In this document: positions 1 through 10,900 of the stretch, one piece after another
Layout of the letters: every line of letters starts with the position of its first letter
How positions within the stretch are numbered: the first letter of the stretch is position 1
NCBI GenBank assembly: GCA_020744425.1
Contig: JAGMUV010000022.1
Location: 620,001-684,000, forward strand
From: Dactylonectria macrodidyma
Taxonomy: Eukaryota > Ascomycota > Sordariomycetes > Hypocreales > Nectriaceae
Direction of reading: 5' to 3'
DNA: 64,000 bases
Notes under the pieces: generated by a model
Seen by the model: the letters and a program-made list of their open reading frames with translations, nothing else
The model's database searches: none
Told to the model about the DNA's origin: nothing
Made by a program: the position numbers and the translations under genes

Positions 1-3000
1 TCTTCGGGTCGTCTGCGAAGGCTGCGTCTGATGCAACTAGGAATTCGAGGTCCTGATCCGTCTGATCGGCCGGGCCCGGGGCGGCTGCTGATCCGGCTGC
101 TGATCCGGCTATTGGAATTGCGATTTGAATGATCGGTATTTGAGAGCTTTGACCGCTGAATTGGATAGCTAGATATCGGGTTGCGTAGAGGTAGATGATG
201 ACCCTATCTGCGATCCGGTGATGGTCTTCCGTTGGATTGAGTAAGTGTTCTGCTAGCCGGGCTGCGGCCTTAGCTACGTCAGGCCGGCTGATGACTGCGA
301 TGTAGTTGATCGATCCGACTTTCTGCTGGAATAGGATCACCTGGTCCTGCTGGGCTTGATACGGGTTTTTCCGTAGGTCGTTGGTTGGTAGAGGGTTTCC
401 TTTGAAATCGTCGGTTAGCTTGACCTTAAAGCGGGCAGCTGTTTTCTCGATGTATGAGTCCTGACAGAGCCACAGCTTCTTAGCTAGCTTATCCCTTAGA
501 ATTCGGATCCCTAGGAACCAGGAAAGGTCCCCAAGGTCCTGCATCTGATACCGCTGTTTGAGCCTATTGATCAGGGTCTCAGCAGCTAGCTGATCCTTTG
601 TTCGATATAGCAAGACGATATCGTCAACGTAGAAGAAGACGGTCAGCCAGCTGTTGTTGCAGATACAAGGGTCTTCTGCACACTGCTGCAGACCTAGCTG
701 CTGGAAGGTCTGAAGGAGGTCTCGTTGCCACAGTAAGGGTGATCTGCGTAGCCCGTATAGGGCCTTTCGTAGCCGTAGACTCCATCCGTGCCGTTTGAAT
801 CCATCCGGGCAGCGGATGTAGACTTCTTCGTCTAGTGGGCTGTTGGTGAAGGCGTTGATTGCGTCTAGCTGCCTAGCCTCTAGCTGGAATTTAGCTGCTA
901 TAGCCATAAGGACCCGGAAGGACCTTCCTGCTAAGGTTGCTGCATAGGTCTCTTTGTCGTCAAGGGGCTGAAGATCCCCTCGGACACAGAGCCGGGCCTT
1001 GAACTTCGTAAGGAACCCATGCTTATCCGTCTTGTATTTAAAGACCCAGGTCGTCGGGATAGGGGTCTTTTTGGCCTGTTCGGATAGAACAGCCTCAAAG
1101 GTCCCTTGACCCCACAGGTCTCTCATCTGGATCTCGCAGGCCTGCTTGAATTGGCGGCCAAAGGGGTGATTTTCTAGCTCTTTGAAAGTCCTAGGTTCCG
1201 GCGGAAGGTTCCGTCTGTGGAGCTTTTCTTCCCTTCCGTTGAAGAAGCTGCTGAAAAAGCTAGCCTTTCGGATTGGATCGATAGCTGGTTCGTCTGCTGG
1301 GCCGGTTCCTTGGCCCCTGATGCGGTCTGAGGCTCGAGACGCAGCAGGCCACGGTCTTCGCGGTCCTCGTGGGCCCCCTCGTCTAGCCGGCTCTGACGTC
1401 TGTGTCGGCTCCGGGCTAGGTTGCCTGCTAGTTGGGCTGCCGGGCTGTTCCGGCGGCGTAGAAAATGGAGGATCCGGGCTTTCGGATGGCGGTGCCGTTG
1501 TCTGTGGGGTCGGAAGATAGGGATCTTCGTCATCGTCGTCGTCAGAGTCCTTGTCTTCCTGCTCGTTGAGATCTAGATCTTGGAACGCTAGGTCTTCCGG
1601 ATCCGGGCTGCCCGGACTGTCCGGATTAGCTAGATCGGGTGTGGCTTCGGTACGGTCCGTAGCGTCGTCCGGGTCCGTGTCTTCGGGTCCGTCTGACCTA
1701 TCGAGGTCATGTTGATCGGGCTGTTCGTGCTGATCAGGGTCATCGAGGGCTACCTCGATCGTTGACCTGATTTCCTCGTCTTCATCACTATCGCTGTCAA
1801 TGTGGGCTGGAAGCAGGAACCGCACCCTAGGCTGTCGAATTGGCTGAGGGATTGGGTGGTTCTTAGGATCATAGAAGGTTTTCTCGTCGAATGTGACGTC
1901 CCTGACCCTCCGGACCTCTGACCTTTCCGGGATCCAGATCCTGAAGATGTTGTTCGAATCGTATCCAACTAGGTAGCCGATTTCTGCGTGGGCGGCTGTC
2001 TTTAGGTCCCGTTTTTGAGTGCTCTTCAAAGCTTCCGTAGTCATTGGATAGGCCCGGCAGCCGAAGGCCCTAAGGTGCGTTAGATCCGGCTGTCTGGAGA
2101 CGAATCCGGTGTCCTTTCCTTGGTCTTGAAGCCAGGAAATTAGCAGCCCTAAGGGGGTCTTCCAGTCTCGGGCCTGTTGGGGCGATCTGTTATATAGGAA
2201 GACAGCTGTTTTCCAACCCTCGGACCAGAGATCGGGCGGCAGGTTAGACCCTAGTAACATAGACCTGTTCTTAGGAGCTATTACCCCCCCAGATCGTTCG
2301 GCAGGGCCGTTCTGAGCCGGGTTGTGAGGGCTCGAGGGTTCGTCCTCGATCCCTTCGTCAGTCATCCAATTGATCGATCGGATGCCTAGGGCCCTGTCGT
2401 TGTCCCTATGGATCCGGCAGATCCGGAGCCCGTATTGTGTCCGGATGTAGGATACGAAGGCCTGTAGGGCCCCTAGGACTGAATCCTGTGTCTGATCGGA
2501 TAGAAGATAGATGTGGATTAGGCCTGTGTATTCATCTTTGATCAGCAAGGCAGCCTGTTTTCCGTCATAGCTTGTGTGGAAGCTAAAGAGGTCGATGTAG
2601 ACCCTCCAATAGGGTCTCGGAGCTATTGTCTGCGGGCTTCGTCGGGAGACCTGTCTGCTAGCCTTGGCAAGGGAGCAGGCTTCGCAGTCTATTGCGATAG
2701 GTCCCTTGATACGGACCCCTAGGGTCTGATCCGTAAGATGTTCAAGAGCCCGGGCGTTCAAGTGGCCTAGACGTTGGTGCCAGAGGATGGATTCGGCTGT
2801 CTGAGGCGCCCTAGGGTCTTTGGAAGAGGCTGCGGCTGCTGCTAGCAGGCCCGTTGGTCTGCCTTGGTCGGCAGAGGCTGCGGCGGCTGCTGTGGCCGAG
2901 ATCGGTCTGACCTCGTTGAATTCGATGACTTGTTGGCGATGGTACCGTCGGGTATAGAAGATAGTCTCTATCCCTTGGAAGACGGCCCCTGTTTTCGGGT

Positions 3001-4462
3001 TCCAGTTGTATCCGGCTAGGATCATAAGATCTAGCGAGACAACGTTCGTGTGGAAACCCGGGATATAGGCTGCCCGTCTGAGCTGGAAGAGCCCGTCTTC
3101 AAGCCGTAGGTTGACCTGACCGTAGCCTAGGATTTGCAGCTCGGATCCGCCTGCAAAGATAGGCTCGGGGTTCCTAGAGGGCTGATAGGATGAAAAGCGT
3201 AAGAGGTTATTACAGATGTGTGTGTCTGACCCGGAATCAAGGATAAAGGAGTCCCTGAGCGGATAAACCCTCCCTGGAACGGTTATGACGGAAGCCGTAG
3301 ATAGGATCGTTAGAGCCGGCTGCTGTTCCGGTTGCCGACCTAGCTGCTGACCTTGCTGTTGGTCCGGCGGCTGTGTGGTCTGAAGGGAAAGGCCGGCAAA
3401 GGAGCTGCCCTTGATGTAGCCTTCATCCCTGTTGTCTGTAGTGGCCTTTGGGGCCCCTGGCTGGGTATCCCTAGGCTTCTGTCTCTGCAGAGCTCGATCT
3501 ACCCGTTGTTTCGTAGCAGGGTCTTCGAGCTGTTGATTGATCTGGAATTCTATGTCTTGGTTAGGCTTCCATCCGGCCGGGCGGATAGAAGTAACTAGGT
3601 AAGGGCATTTTGAATAGAAATGCTGTTTGCCACAGAGGCAGGGGGTCTTTGGTCCCTCGGATCCGTTAGATCCGGCAGGCTTAGAAGAGCCGGTTTTCTG
3701 GAACGTGGAAAAGGACCCTTTCGGTGCCTTCGTCTCTGTAGCCTGTTTTTCGAACAGCTCGCTGATCTCAATACCGTCCGGGATCTTAGCTTCCCAGTCT
3801 TTCTTGCCCTTTGATGCCTTATATTGGATCTTATTCATCCAGATATCGGCGAAGGTGAGGTCCATCGGTCTGACAGCTTCTAGGAAGTCTAGGGTTGGTC
3901 TGAGACCCTTGGAGTCAGGAAGGCCTAGATTACGGGCTTCCGTAAGGACCTTCTGCCAGCTTGTGACCCAGTCCTTAGTCTTAGTCCGGCCGGGCCCCTT
4001 GAGGGCTGTTCGATATCGGTCAAGGACTTCTCTTTCATGGAACCAGGTAGCTGGCTGGATCCGGGCCCGTAGGAGGGCTAGTTCCTTTGCAACGTCATCT
4101 TCATCGTCGATGACATCTCGATAGTTGCCGACGGTCAGGATGATCCGGTCTTGGATAGCGGATAGGGCCTTTTGGCGTTTTTCGTAGATTCGGACGTTTT
4201 CGAGATACTGTTTCTCAAGGCCATTAAGGTCAATCCTTTGGTCTGGGGTCAGCTCAGACAGCCTAGTCGCATCAGGCTTGATGTCTGCAGCTGTAGGAAA
4301 GACCGGTCGGGCTAGGGACTTCTTGTTTTCCTTAAAAGGGTCAATGAAGTCCCAGACGTCCTTCGTAGTAGCCGATTTCCGGATGCTGGCTATCCAGTGT
4401 TTCCAATCACTAGGCCCGTTGAGCTTGGCCCAGGAAGAGGCTTCCGTATCAGCAACGCCCAT
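1..4462 (-). CDS. Copia-type gag-pol polyprotein, open at the left window edge
   Basis: Encodes the capsid, protease, integrase and reverse transcriptase of a Ty1/Copia retrotransposon. Read on the minus strand from the ATG at 4462, I met no stop down to base 1 (about 1487 codons), so the C-terminus (end of RNase H) lies outside. In order: an N-terminal gag region, a knuckle-like C-x-C-x4-H-x4-C near 3650-3600, the aspartic protease motif LDSGSDTH near 3235-3210, the GAG-pre-integrase motif WHQRLGHLN near 2790, the integrase motif PHNPAQNGPAERSGG near 2325-2280, an acidic low-complexity linker (about 1800-1530), and the RT catalytic motif FYVDDIVLL near 640-615. The order integrase before RT defines Copia rather than Gypsy. 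The uninterrupted frame suggests a young, possibly competent element. The 5' LTR follows directly at higher coordinates. Confidence 0.93.
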   Translation of the reverse strand, partial: MGVADTEASSWAKLNGPSDWKHWIASIRKSATTKDVWDFIDPFKENKKSLARPVFPTAADIKPDATRLSELTPDQRIDLNGLEKQYLENVRIYEKRQKALSAIQDRIILTVGNYRDVIDDEDDVAKELALLRARIQPATWFHEREVLDRYRTALKGPGRTKTKDWVTSWQKVLTEARNLGLPDSKGLRPTLDFLEAVRPMDLTFADIWMNKIQYKASKGKKDWEAKIPDGIEISELFEKQATETKAPKGSFSTFQKTGSSKPAGSNGSEGPKTPCLCGKQHFYSKCPYLVTSIRPAGWKPNQDIEFQINQQLEDPATKQRVDRALQRQKPRDTQPGAPKATTDNRDEGYIKGSSFAGLSLQTTQPPDQQQGQQLGRQPEQQPALTILSTASVITVPGRVYPLRDSFILDSGSDTHICNNLLRFSSYQPSRNPEPIFAGGSELQILGYGQVNLRLEDGLFQLRRAAYIPGFHTNVVSLDLMILAGYNWNPKTGAVFQGIETIFYTRRYHRQQVIEFNEVRPISATAAAAASADQGRPTGLLAAAAASSKDPRAPQTAESILWHQRLGHLNARALEHLTDQTLGVRIKGPIAIDCEACSLAKASRQVSRRSPQTIAPRPYWRVYIDLFSFHTSYDGKQAALLIKDEYTGLIHIYLLSDQTQDSVLGALQAFVSYIRTQYGLRICRIHRDNDRALGIRSINWMTDEGIEDEPSSPHNPAQNGPAERSGGVIAPKNRSMLLGSNLPPDLWSEGWKTAVFLYNRSPQQARDWKTPLGLLISWLQDQGKDTGFVSRQPDLTHLRAFGCRAYPMTTEALKSTQKRDLKTAAHAEIGYLVGYDSNNIFRIWIPERSEVRRVRDVTFDEKTFYDPKNHPIPQPIRQPRVRFLLPAHIDSDSDEDEEIRSTIEVALDDPDQHEQPDQHDLDRSDGPEDTDPDDATDRTEATPDLANPDSPGSPDPEDLAFQDLDLNEQEDKDSDDDDDEDPYLPTPQTTAPPSESPDPPFSTPPEQPGSPTSRQPSPEPTQTSEPARRGGPRGPRRPWPAASRASDRIRGQGTGPADEPAIDPIRKASFFSSFFNGREEKLHRRNLPPEPRTFKELENHPFGRQFKQACEIQMRDLWGQGTFEAVLSEQAKKTPIPTTWVFKYKTDKHGFLTKFKARLCVRGDLQPLDDKETYAATLAGRSFRVLMAIAAKFQLEARQLDAINAFTNSPLDEEVYIRCPDGFKRHGWSLRLRKALYGLRRSPLLWQRDLLQTFQQLGLQQCAEDPCICNNSWLTVFFYVDDIVLLYRTKDQLAAETLINRLKQRYQMQDLGDLSWFLGIRILRDKLAKKLWLCQDSYIEKTAARFKVKLTDDFKGNPLPTNDLRKNPYQAQQDQVILFQQKVGSINYIAVISRPDVAKAAARLAEHLLNPTEDHHRIADRVIIYLYATRYLAIQFSGQSSQIPIIQIAIPIAGSAAGSAAAPGPADQTDQDLEFLVASDAAFADDPK

Positions 4463-4489
4463 CGCGATAGATGACTGCGAGCAACAGCG

Positions 4490-4879
4490 GAAGTTGATAA
4501 CCTAGTTTGGAAGGACTAGCTTGAAGAAGCTAGGTTGCAAGCCTAGGCTAGGAAGGAAGGGAGATAGGTTTGATAAGGGTCTGATGATACAGCTTGATCA
4601 AAGAATATCGTCCGCTTCAGCTATAGGCAAACCGGGCTCATAACTGTTGCATCTGATAGGAAGGGTGCATTGTGATGTAAGTAGAAGCTCTTGATTTCTA
4701 TCTAACTGAGGGCTCGCGGCAGACCTATTTGTAGGTTGCCCTCATAGCTATGATAAGGTTCTCGGTAGACCGGATCCCAAGGGATCCGGGTCTTCGAGAC
4801 CGGCTTGTTAGGAAGCCGGGTCTTTGAGACCGGTTTATTAGAGATCCGAGCCTTTGAGACTTTATCTTCAGTCTCAACA
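4490..4879 (-). repeat. 5' LTR of the Copia element
   Basis: The element begins with TGTTGAGAC on the minus strand at 4879, exactly where the Helitron reading frame is cut, so 4879 is the outer LTR edge. The inner edge is not resolved: no clear CA end or tRNA-complementary primer site was identified between about 4480 and 4505, so the inner coordinate is approximate. The candidate 5-bp target duplicate at this side is TCAAC (minus strand, 4884-4880); its partner would lie beyond the left edge of the window. Confidence 0.75.
4788..4860 (-). repeat. 30-bp tandem repeat inside the Copia LTR
   Basis: Plus-strand units starting at 4788, 4818 and 4848 share the core GGGTCTTTGAGAC(CGG) with a period of exactly 30 bp (2.4 copies, a few substitutions). 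Position inside the U3/R part of an LTR suggests a promoter or enhancer repeat; that role is inferred. Confidence 0.8.
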
Positions 4880-7800
4880 GTTGATAGATGTGACATGCTT
4901 CCAGTAGTCGCCGCTGAGAATGCCGTCGTCGGTATACCGCCCAACATGAGGGGTCCAATCGTAATTAATGTCAATGTCTCGGCGGCCGAGGATGTCGATG
5001 TCCTCTTCCTCCAGTGGGCGGTCAGGTAGTATGCGGGCGAGTTCATGCCAGTCCTCCTCCGCAATGGGCTCCTCATGGATCTCAAGCTCAAATTCATCCT
5101 CCTCTGCTGTTAATTCGTCTATATCTGGCTCTCCATAATGATCGTCCGCATGGGTATCGTAATGCTGTCTGCAGTGCATGTACGCAGCTATAAAGGAATC
5201 GAACTGCTGCCCGCCCATAACGAGCAACTCTTCTGGAGAGCGATGTGGATGAACCATTATCAATTTAATACGGCAGAAGTCGTTAAACTGGGAAGAGGCC
5301 TCTATAGATTTGTATCGAGGGAAGTAAGACAGGACTCTCTTCTTCGCTTGAGCAGCGAGTCTCCTCCACGTATTGAGATTGTACGATTGCAGGTATTCGA
5401 GATAGGTTATATCCTCATGCTGGTCCTTTCTCTCTAGATATTTCCTGTAGCTGCCGATGGCCTTGTTGACATCTCCGTCCACACGATACGAACGTGCCTG
5501 TTGCTCTAACGGACGGCAGTCTACGGTGATAACCATACGGGTGCCTTCTTGCAGCGGAATGTTAAGCAGCAGATGGGAAATCTCCTGCGCCGAGTAATCT
5601 CTCTCGGCAATCAGCTTGTTCATGAGGCGAGAGGAGAAGGACAACAGGGGCTGAACGTGCGATGTGTGAGGCAAGACCTGGTCTGCAAGCCTGGCGAAAG
5701 ACTCGGTCTTCTTCTCAGATTTACTGCAATACTTCGCAGCGTATGTAATAACCGCCTGTAAGCTGGTGCAAGGAGATATGTCGATATTGGCTAGCCAGCC
5801 CAGGATAATCGCAGGATTGAAGTTATTCATAAGGCTGTCATTCCGGGCTGCCTCAAAGACATAGTACGACCTGCCTTCCTTCCTAATCACTGCGGCCAGC
5901 TCCCGCAAGGCACGAGGGAAGTCAAAACGACACTCCCTCTCTGGATTGGCAACATTAGCCGCCTCGATATCCGCAGCAGCACCTTCCATATCCCTCGCCA
6001 GATCACCGGTTCTCTTCCTTACACGCAAGCAGTACGTGGTATTGCACTTATGGCGCTGGCAACGGTTGACGATTTGTGAGAGCCGTAGGAATGTCATCTC
6101 TATGCTCAGAGGATCCACGCTCAGGGGATTACCCTCACCCTGAGGCATAGTCCTACTCGGCTCAGGGTTAATAGCAGTGACGTAGAATCCCCATGTGCGT
6201 GCAAATACATCACAAGCCGCTTCGTCCTCCATGTCGGCTCCTGGACAATTATCCATCCAGTACAGGCCGTGGTTGTGTGGGCTACCACGGCCTTGCCATT
6301 CGTACCGGTCCCAGTAATCTGTGATGCTGAACTTCTTACTTAGCACAATATCCCGAAAGAGGGTGTATCGGCGGTAGAAGTGGAAAGCAGCAATGTGAGG
6401 GTTCTGCCGCAATAGGCGGCGCAATAGAGCCATCCTCTCCGGCTCGGTGGCGGCTAGCCAGTCATCATACTGGGGCATATGCTGGTAGAGACTCCGCCAG
6501 TGTAAATCTGCTGGGCTAAACGTGATGAATGCACCAGGACAACCAAGGTTATAGGCATAGGCCTCGAGGTCCTGCCTCTTTTTGTTCCAGAATGGACGCG
6601 TACCGCGAATAGAAACCGCATGCCTTGTGATCGAGTTGATCAGCGCCTGCGCCTCGGGGTCCTCACTGTGTTCGAGCGCCTGAATGAGTTGCTCTCGCGT
6701 GAGCGGCTGATGCCTCCCATCATGTTGCTTCACGAAGAATCTGGACCGTGAACGTGCCTGTGACCGCATTAGTGTGTTGAAGGCGACGAAGCGGAAGGTC
6801 GAGTGGCGTGCAAAACGCCCGTCGTGCCAGCGCATCGCGTGCTCGACGTAATCCTTATAATCAATGGAGCGTAATCGAGGTTCAACAAAGTCGGCTCTAC
6901 CGTCAGGAAAGAGGCAGGGAAATGCTAAGGAGAGTAGGGCATGAGAGCGATTGAACTCATTAATAGGTGTGTGTCGTATATTCGGGAGCCGCAGCTCGTG
7001 TTGCGCCTGCGCCTGGAAGCTTGTAGAAAGCCCTGAATCAGCTTCTGATTCTCCGGCGAGAATAGACCGCAGAGCATCGAGCTCCGTATCCTTGGCCAAC
7101 AGGTCTGGCACCGCAGCCTCGTCCTCCAGGTCAGGCTCTGCCTCCTAATCTTCCTCGGGTCCAACATCCGCAGCCTCCACCTGACTCTGGGGGATAGCAT
7201 CTAGGACATTGCCATCTTGGGACAATTGATTTAGCCTCTCTTCGTCGATGACGATGCATCGATAGCCAGGATGATGGCGGCGGAGGTAGTCTAGCTATAT
7301 GACAACCGGCTGGCGGCGGACACGGAACTGGCGGGTGAATTGCCGGCTAAGAATTGCGTGGGACGACGTATTGGCAGGACGCAGTAATACAATGTTCAAC
7401 TCCTGCGGCAGAAGCAGGAGCTGGTTGTACACTAAGCCAACCTCACGGAGAAAGTGAACTACGTGCCCCCGATACTTATACTGCTGCCCTCGCACGAGCA
7501 TAATGTTCACGTGGACGTGAACACGAGCAATCAAAGACTCTTCAGTAGGCGTAAGCTGGGGCAACCGGGCCGGTACAGGGCCAAAGTCGAGCTGATTATC
7601 CGCAGAGAAGAAATACGGCTCGTCAGGGCGGCGATTTTCATCCTTTCGATAGCAACGCGCACAAATGCCATCGCAATCGATCTTCATCTGGAACCAACTC
7701 TCTTGGCATCGACTGCAAAACTGCATTTGGTCATTGTCCAGCTTTGTCCAGAACTCGTGGAGGATTGCCTTGTCGCGACCGGTCAAGGCGCAAGCCTCGA

Positions 7801-8253
7801 GGTCTCCATTCCACACCGGGTCTTGTGCGTGAAATACCGCCGATTCTTCAGGTGGAATCATCACTGGACTCCGATACCGTCGTGGCGGCCTCGACGATCG
7901 ACTTTGCCTTCGAGATTGTCTCGGCCGCCCTCCTGTACCAGGGGCAGGGCCACGGCGACCACGCCTTGGCCGTGTGGAAGGCTGCGGCAAGCGATGGCGA
8001 AGAGGGTTTCCATCCACGGAATTATTATCGCCGTTCTCGTCTTCGTCCCCTGGATCGGAATCACACTCTACCCCTAATTGTTTGAGGTACCTCCGTGGTC
8101 GAGCAGGCGAGAGGAGTAAGTTGAAATAGTCCTCGGCGTCAATATCAGATTCAGAGAACTGTCCCCTGTCATTACTTTCCTTGGTTATCCTATCCCCGTC
8201 TTGAAACCAACTCGGTTGTAGTCGATCTCGACTTCCATCTACGCTCCGTGGTT
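4874..8253 (-). pseudogene. Helitron Rep-helicase, broken (two TAG stops and a Copia insertion)
   Basis: N-terminal and Rep part of a fungal Helitron replicase. One frame runs from about 8253 to 4880, interrupted by TAG at 7297-7295 and TAG at 7147-7145. It contains an acidic leader, two CxxC pairs near 7720-7640, a region matching the Helitron-associated domain usually seen before Rep (LTPTEESLIARVHVHVN, near 7565-7510), the Helitron-like N domain (GAFITFSPADLHW near 6535-6500) and the HUH motif GRGSPHNHGLYW near 6295-6255 with both histidines kept. The frame ends when the Copia LTR starts: the LTR bases TGTTGA supply Cys and a stop. The helicase half must lie beyond the Copia element, outside the window, or be lost. 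Both stops fit CAG/TGG to TAG transitions. Confidence 0.85.
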
Positions 8254-8391
8254 AGCCTAAACAATTTACCAGGACCACAGCACAAGGATACCTTCCCCAG
8301 GACCCTCAGACCCATTAAAGACGCCGAGTTGAGATATTGTGGGAGTCAGTGACACAGTCTCCCCTGCACGGCGTCGTGAACGATGGTCGCG

Positions 8392-9058
8392 CTAGACAGC
8401 GGCCAGCTTGGTCCTCGCCCCGGCCTTGGAAGGATCATCTTGCGAGTCCTTCCTGGCCCTGTAGAACCTAGCAGCCAAGTAAGAGTAATCCAAACCAGTT
8501 GTGCTACTTCGGACAGTAGATGGGTCAGAATGTGAGGCGATTGGATGGGCCGTTGGCTGCACGGGAGGTGAGGGAGCTAGAGCACGGAAACGCCGCGTGC
8601 TTTGTTGGGTTGGTGGAATTGGAGTCCCCAGCACTACGTGCGGCTGGCTAATTGACTCTCCGAATAAACTCCTAGCTGTATGAAGTTGCCGTAGCTTCAG
8701 TGGTGATGTAGGCTGGGTTCCGGATCTCTCATCAGGAGGCGATAGGCCAGCATCTCTGTCGGTTCTTTTCGGAGCAGATCTCTCAGCTGAGGAAGGACAG
8801 ACGGCCAGGTTCCTCAACGTCAGGACCGCACCTTTGGACCTGGCACGCTTGATCAGGTTAGGGAGGCATATAGACTATACCAATGATGTCAGTTACCTCG
8901 GAATTGCGCTGGTCCCGGCATTCCAGGCAGGTTGTAGTTTGATTGGCAGATTTCCTCCTGCTAATGAAGTCACTTGCTGGTTTAATTTGGTTGTAAGACG
9001 GGCAATGGACTCCAAAATCAGATCCAGGGCTCATATTACCCCTAGAATCGGAATCCAT
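8392..9058 (-). pseudogene. Possible upstream exons of the minus-strand Helitron gene
   Basis: Two minus-strand open segments precede the Helitron Rep frame: 9058-8858 and about 8840-8392. The first carries a zinc-finger-like pattern C-x2-Y...C-x2-C (HCPSYNQIKPASDF, then CLECRDQRN). A CPSC ancestor turned into CPSY by one G-to-A change is plausible. They can be joined by an intron with donor GTATAG, a CCTAAC branch and acceptor ATCAAG, after which the frame continues in a Ser/Pro/Arg-rich stretch. I could not splice the end (about 8392) cleanly to the frame starting near 8253. Belonging to the Helitron is inferred from orientation and spacing. Confidence 0.4.
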
Positions 9059-9145
9059 CCTCAGTCATACGGTGCATCGGGATCGATAATAGAAGAAAGG
9101 TTGCTTGGCCAAGCAAACGAAGATCGCCAGGCAAATTTGGTGATA

Positions 9146-9196
9146 GTAAATAAAGAAGTAAATAAAGAAGTAAACAAAGAAGTAAACAAAGAAGTA
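9146..9196. repeat. 12-bp tandem repeat
   Basis: Four consecutive copies of AGTAAAYAAAGA (two with T, two with C at the Y position). Translated on the plus strand it would give an Asn-Lys-Glu-Val repeat, but no supported gene covers it. Confidence 0.85.
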
Positions 9197-9911
9197 GTGA
9201 CAGATGGGCGGATACCCACTTTTTCTAGAGCCGCCAACCAATCCAGCCTTCTTTAGCGACCGGCAATACAAAATTTGGACCAATCAGATTCTGAGAAACT
9301 TATTTATCCCTGTCTGCACCAAACTGGGGAGCAGCCGCCACACCGGCTTGCTAGGAAGGCCTCCCGTTAGGAATAGGAAAAGGAGTGCTCTGTATCAGGA
9401 CGCCTACAGGCAGAGAGGGTCATGTGCTCAGAGAGAATGGCCATGCGTCTACAACTTGCTCTCGTCCGTGCGATCCACTAATAAGGTCACAGCAATTTTA
9501 CCTGTATGCAAGATATGTCTAGCCGGTCCTGAGCACATCATTATGATCAATCACAATCCTTGGCACGGACCTCCAATGTAGAGGCTCGGGCGAAAGCCTA
9601 AAATGCAACACAACCAAAGCTAACTCTCATCACCTGATCCTTAGGCAGGGATCATGGGGGGAGACGTCGCCTCGTCTCCTCAAATACTTCTCACTACGTC
9701 ATCTTAGCACAAGACGTGTTTTCACATTCTACCTCCGATTGTGAACAGTTATAACGTCAAAATGACAACAACACCCGTTCGGTTCGATTTCCTCTGTTAT
9801 CGTGTAGGCGTCAAGTTCGATGAGTCCTACGATATCCCTCTTCGTATCGTCAGGGCAGGAGACCATTCAGACAAGGAGAAAACCGAGAACAAACCGTTGT
9901 AGAATGCGGCG
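9197..9911. other. Intergenic, nothing recognised
   Basis: No convincing coding region, tRNA or transposon end was seen between the Helitron leader and the MYND gene. Short open stretches lack recognisable motifs. Confidence 0.5.
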
Positions 9912-10517
9912 ATGAATACTATTATGGAGCATAGCGGGGCGACATGCCTCCGGCGTGCCAGTCCGGCCTCGTGCGCGTGTGGGTTACCAGCAACGGCCAC
10001 CGAATACCTACCACCGATGCCGTTCCTTGATGCTCCGAAACCTCACGTTGTGGCGATCGTGGACCTGTTCCGCGGGAACCTGAAATGTCGGACGCGGACA
10101 CGCCAGAGCATGCTGCAAGTCATTTCGCGAAACCGCTCGCCAGGTAGCGGCCTTCGTGGCCCGGACCCAGGACTCTTCGCAGAGCTTATGTCGTGTAGAG
10201 TATGCAAGAAAAGGGAGGGGCTGAGGGAATGCGGGGTCTGTCACGTCGCGGGGTATTGTGGGCAAGAGCACCAAGAGGAGGACTGGCCAAACCATAAGGC
10301 AGAGTGTACGCCGTGGCCGACGTCGACATTCGATGCAAGGCCCCCCCTGGACGAGGCGGACGCTGACTCCGACACTAAAGTGACATACAGCGCCGTCTTT
10401 AATGTCGCGGGACCTGGCGAGCCGCCGCGGTTTAGGGAGATTAGTCGAGAGGAGGTCGTGAGACGTTTATTGATGGGAGCAGCTGGAATGGAAGAGCTGG
10501 AAGTCGAGATAAAGTAA
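9912..10517 (+). CDS. MYND-type zinc-finger protein, 201 aa
   Basis: Small protein with one MYND finger at about residues 94-132: CRVCKKREGLRECGVC followed by YCGQEHQEEDW and a closing H-x3-C (HKAEC). This is the complete C-x2-C...C-x2-C...C-x3-H...H-x3-C set that binds two zincs. MYND fingers mediate protein-protein contacts. The rest has no recognised domain: the N-terminus is Cys/Ala/Pro-rich and the C-terminus acidic, with a basic-acidic stretch REISREEVVRRLL. An ATG starts the frame and no intron is needed. It lies between two divergent Helitrons. Small MYND proteins are common in fungi, so it may be a host gene or Helitron cargo; the sequence does not decide. Confidence 0.7.
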   Translation: MNTIMEHSGATCLRRASPASCACGLPATATEYLPPMPFLDAPKPHVVAIVDLFRGNLKCRTRTRQSMLQVISRNRSPGSGLRGPDPGLFAELMSCRVCKKREGLRECGVCHVAGYCGQEHQEEDWPNHKAECTPWPTSTFDARPPLDEADADSDTKVTYSAVFNVAGPGEPPRFREISREEVVRRLLMGAAGMEELEVEIK

Positions 10518-10900
10518 AATGAGTTCAGAAAGCGAGCGCAGGTTCGCACACAGATTGTTTTGAAGAAATTGTGAACTTCCTATAAAGTTTTTAACAAAGT
10601 GGGACCCTTACGCTGACGAGGGCAATGGCAAGTGACCTATCACTTTATCAGCAGGGAGGTTCCCGGCAGGGCCACTCGGTCACATATCATGCCTGCTGCC
10701 GTAGATGCGCGTGACAGATCGGCATAACGGAGTTCCCGGGGGCTATTGTGTGTTAGTAGGCCGCTTGGGAATAGGTGATGAGGAGACTGTGACTGTACTA
10801 TGGCACTCTGGCAAGAAAGAACAAGAGATATTCTGGCAACACTAGAAGACTCCAGCTAACCAAAGGCGCTGCTGGATTGTCATAGATCACGCCGAACGTC
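10518..10900. other. Intergenic upstream of the second Helitron gene
   Basis: Holds the presumed promoter and 5' end of the plus-strand Helitron. I could not identify a 5' TC terminus with confidence and saw no other feature. Confidence 0.4.

Noticed and set aside
9146..9196. CRISPR-like array
   Set aside because: Units are 12-bp head-to-tail repeats without spacers, in a eukaryotic setting.
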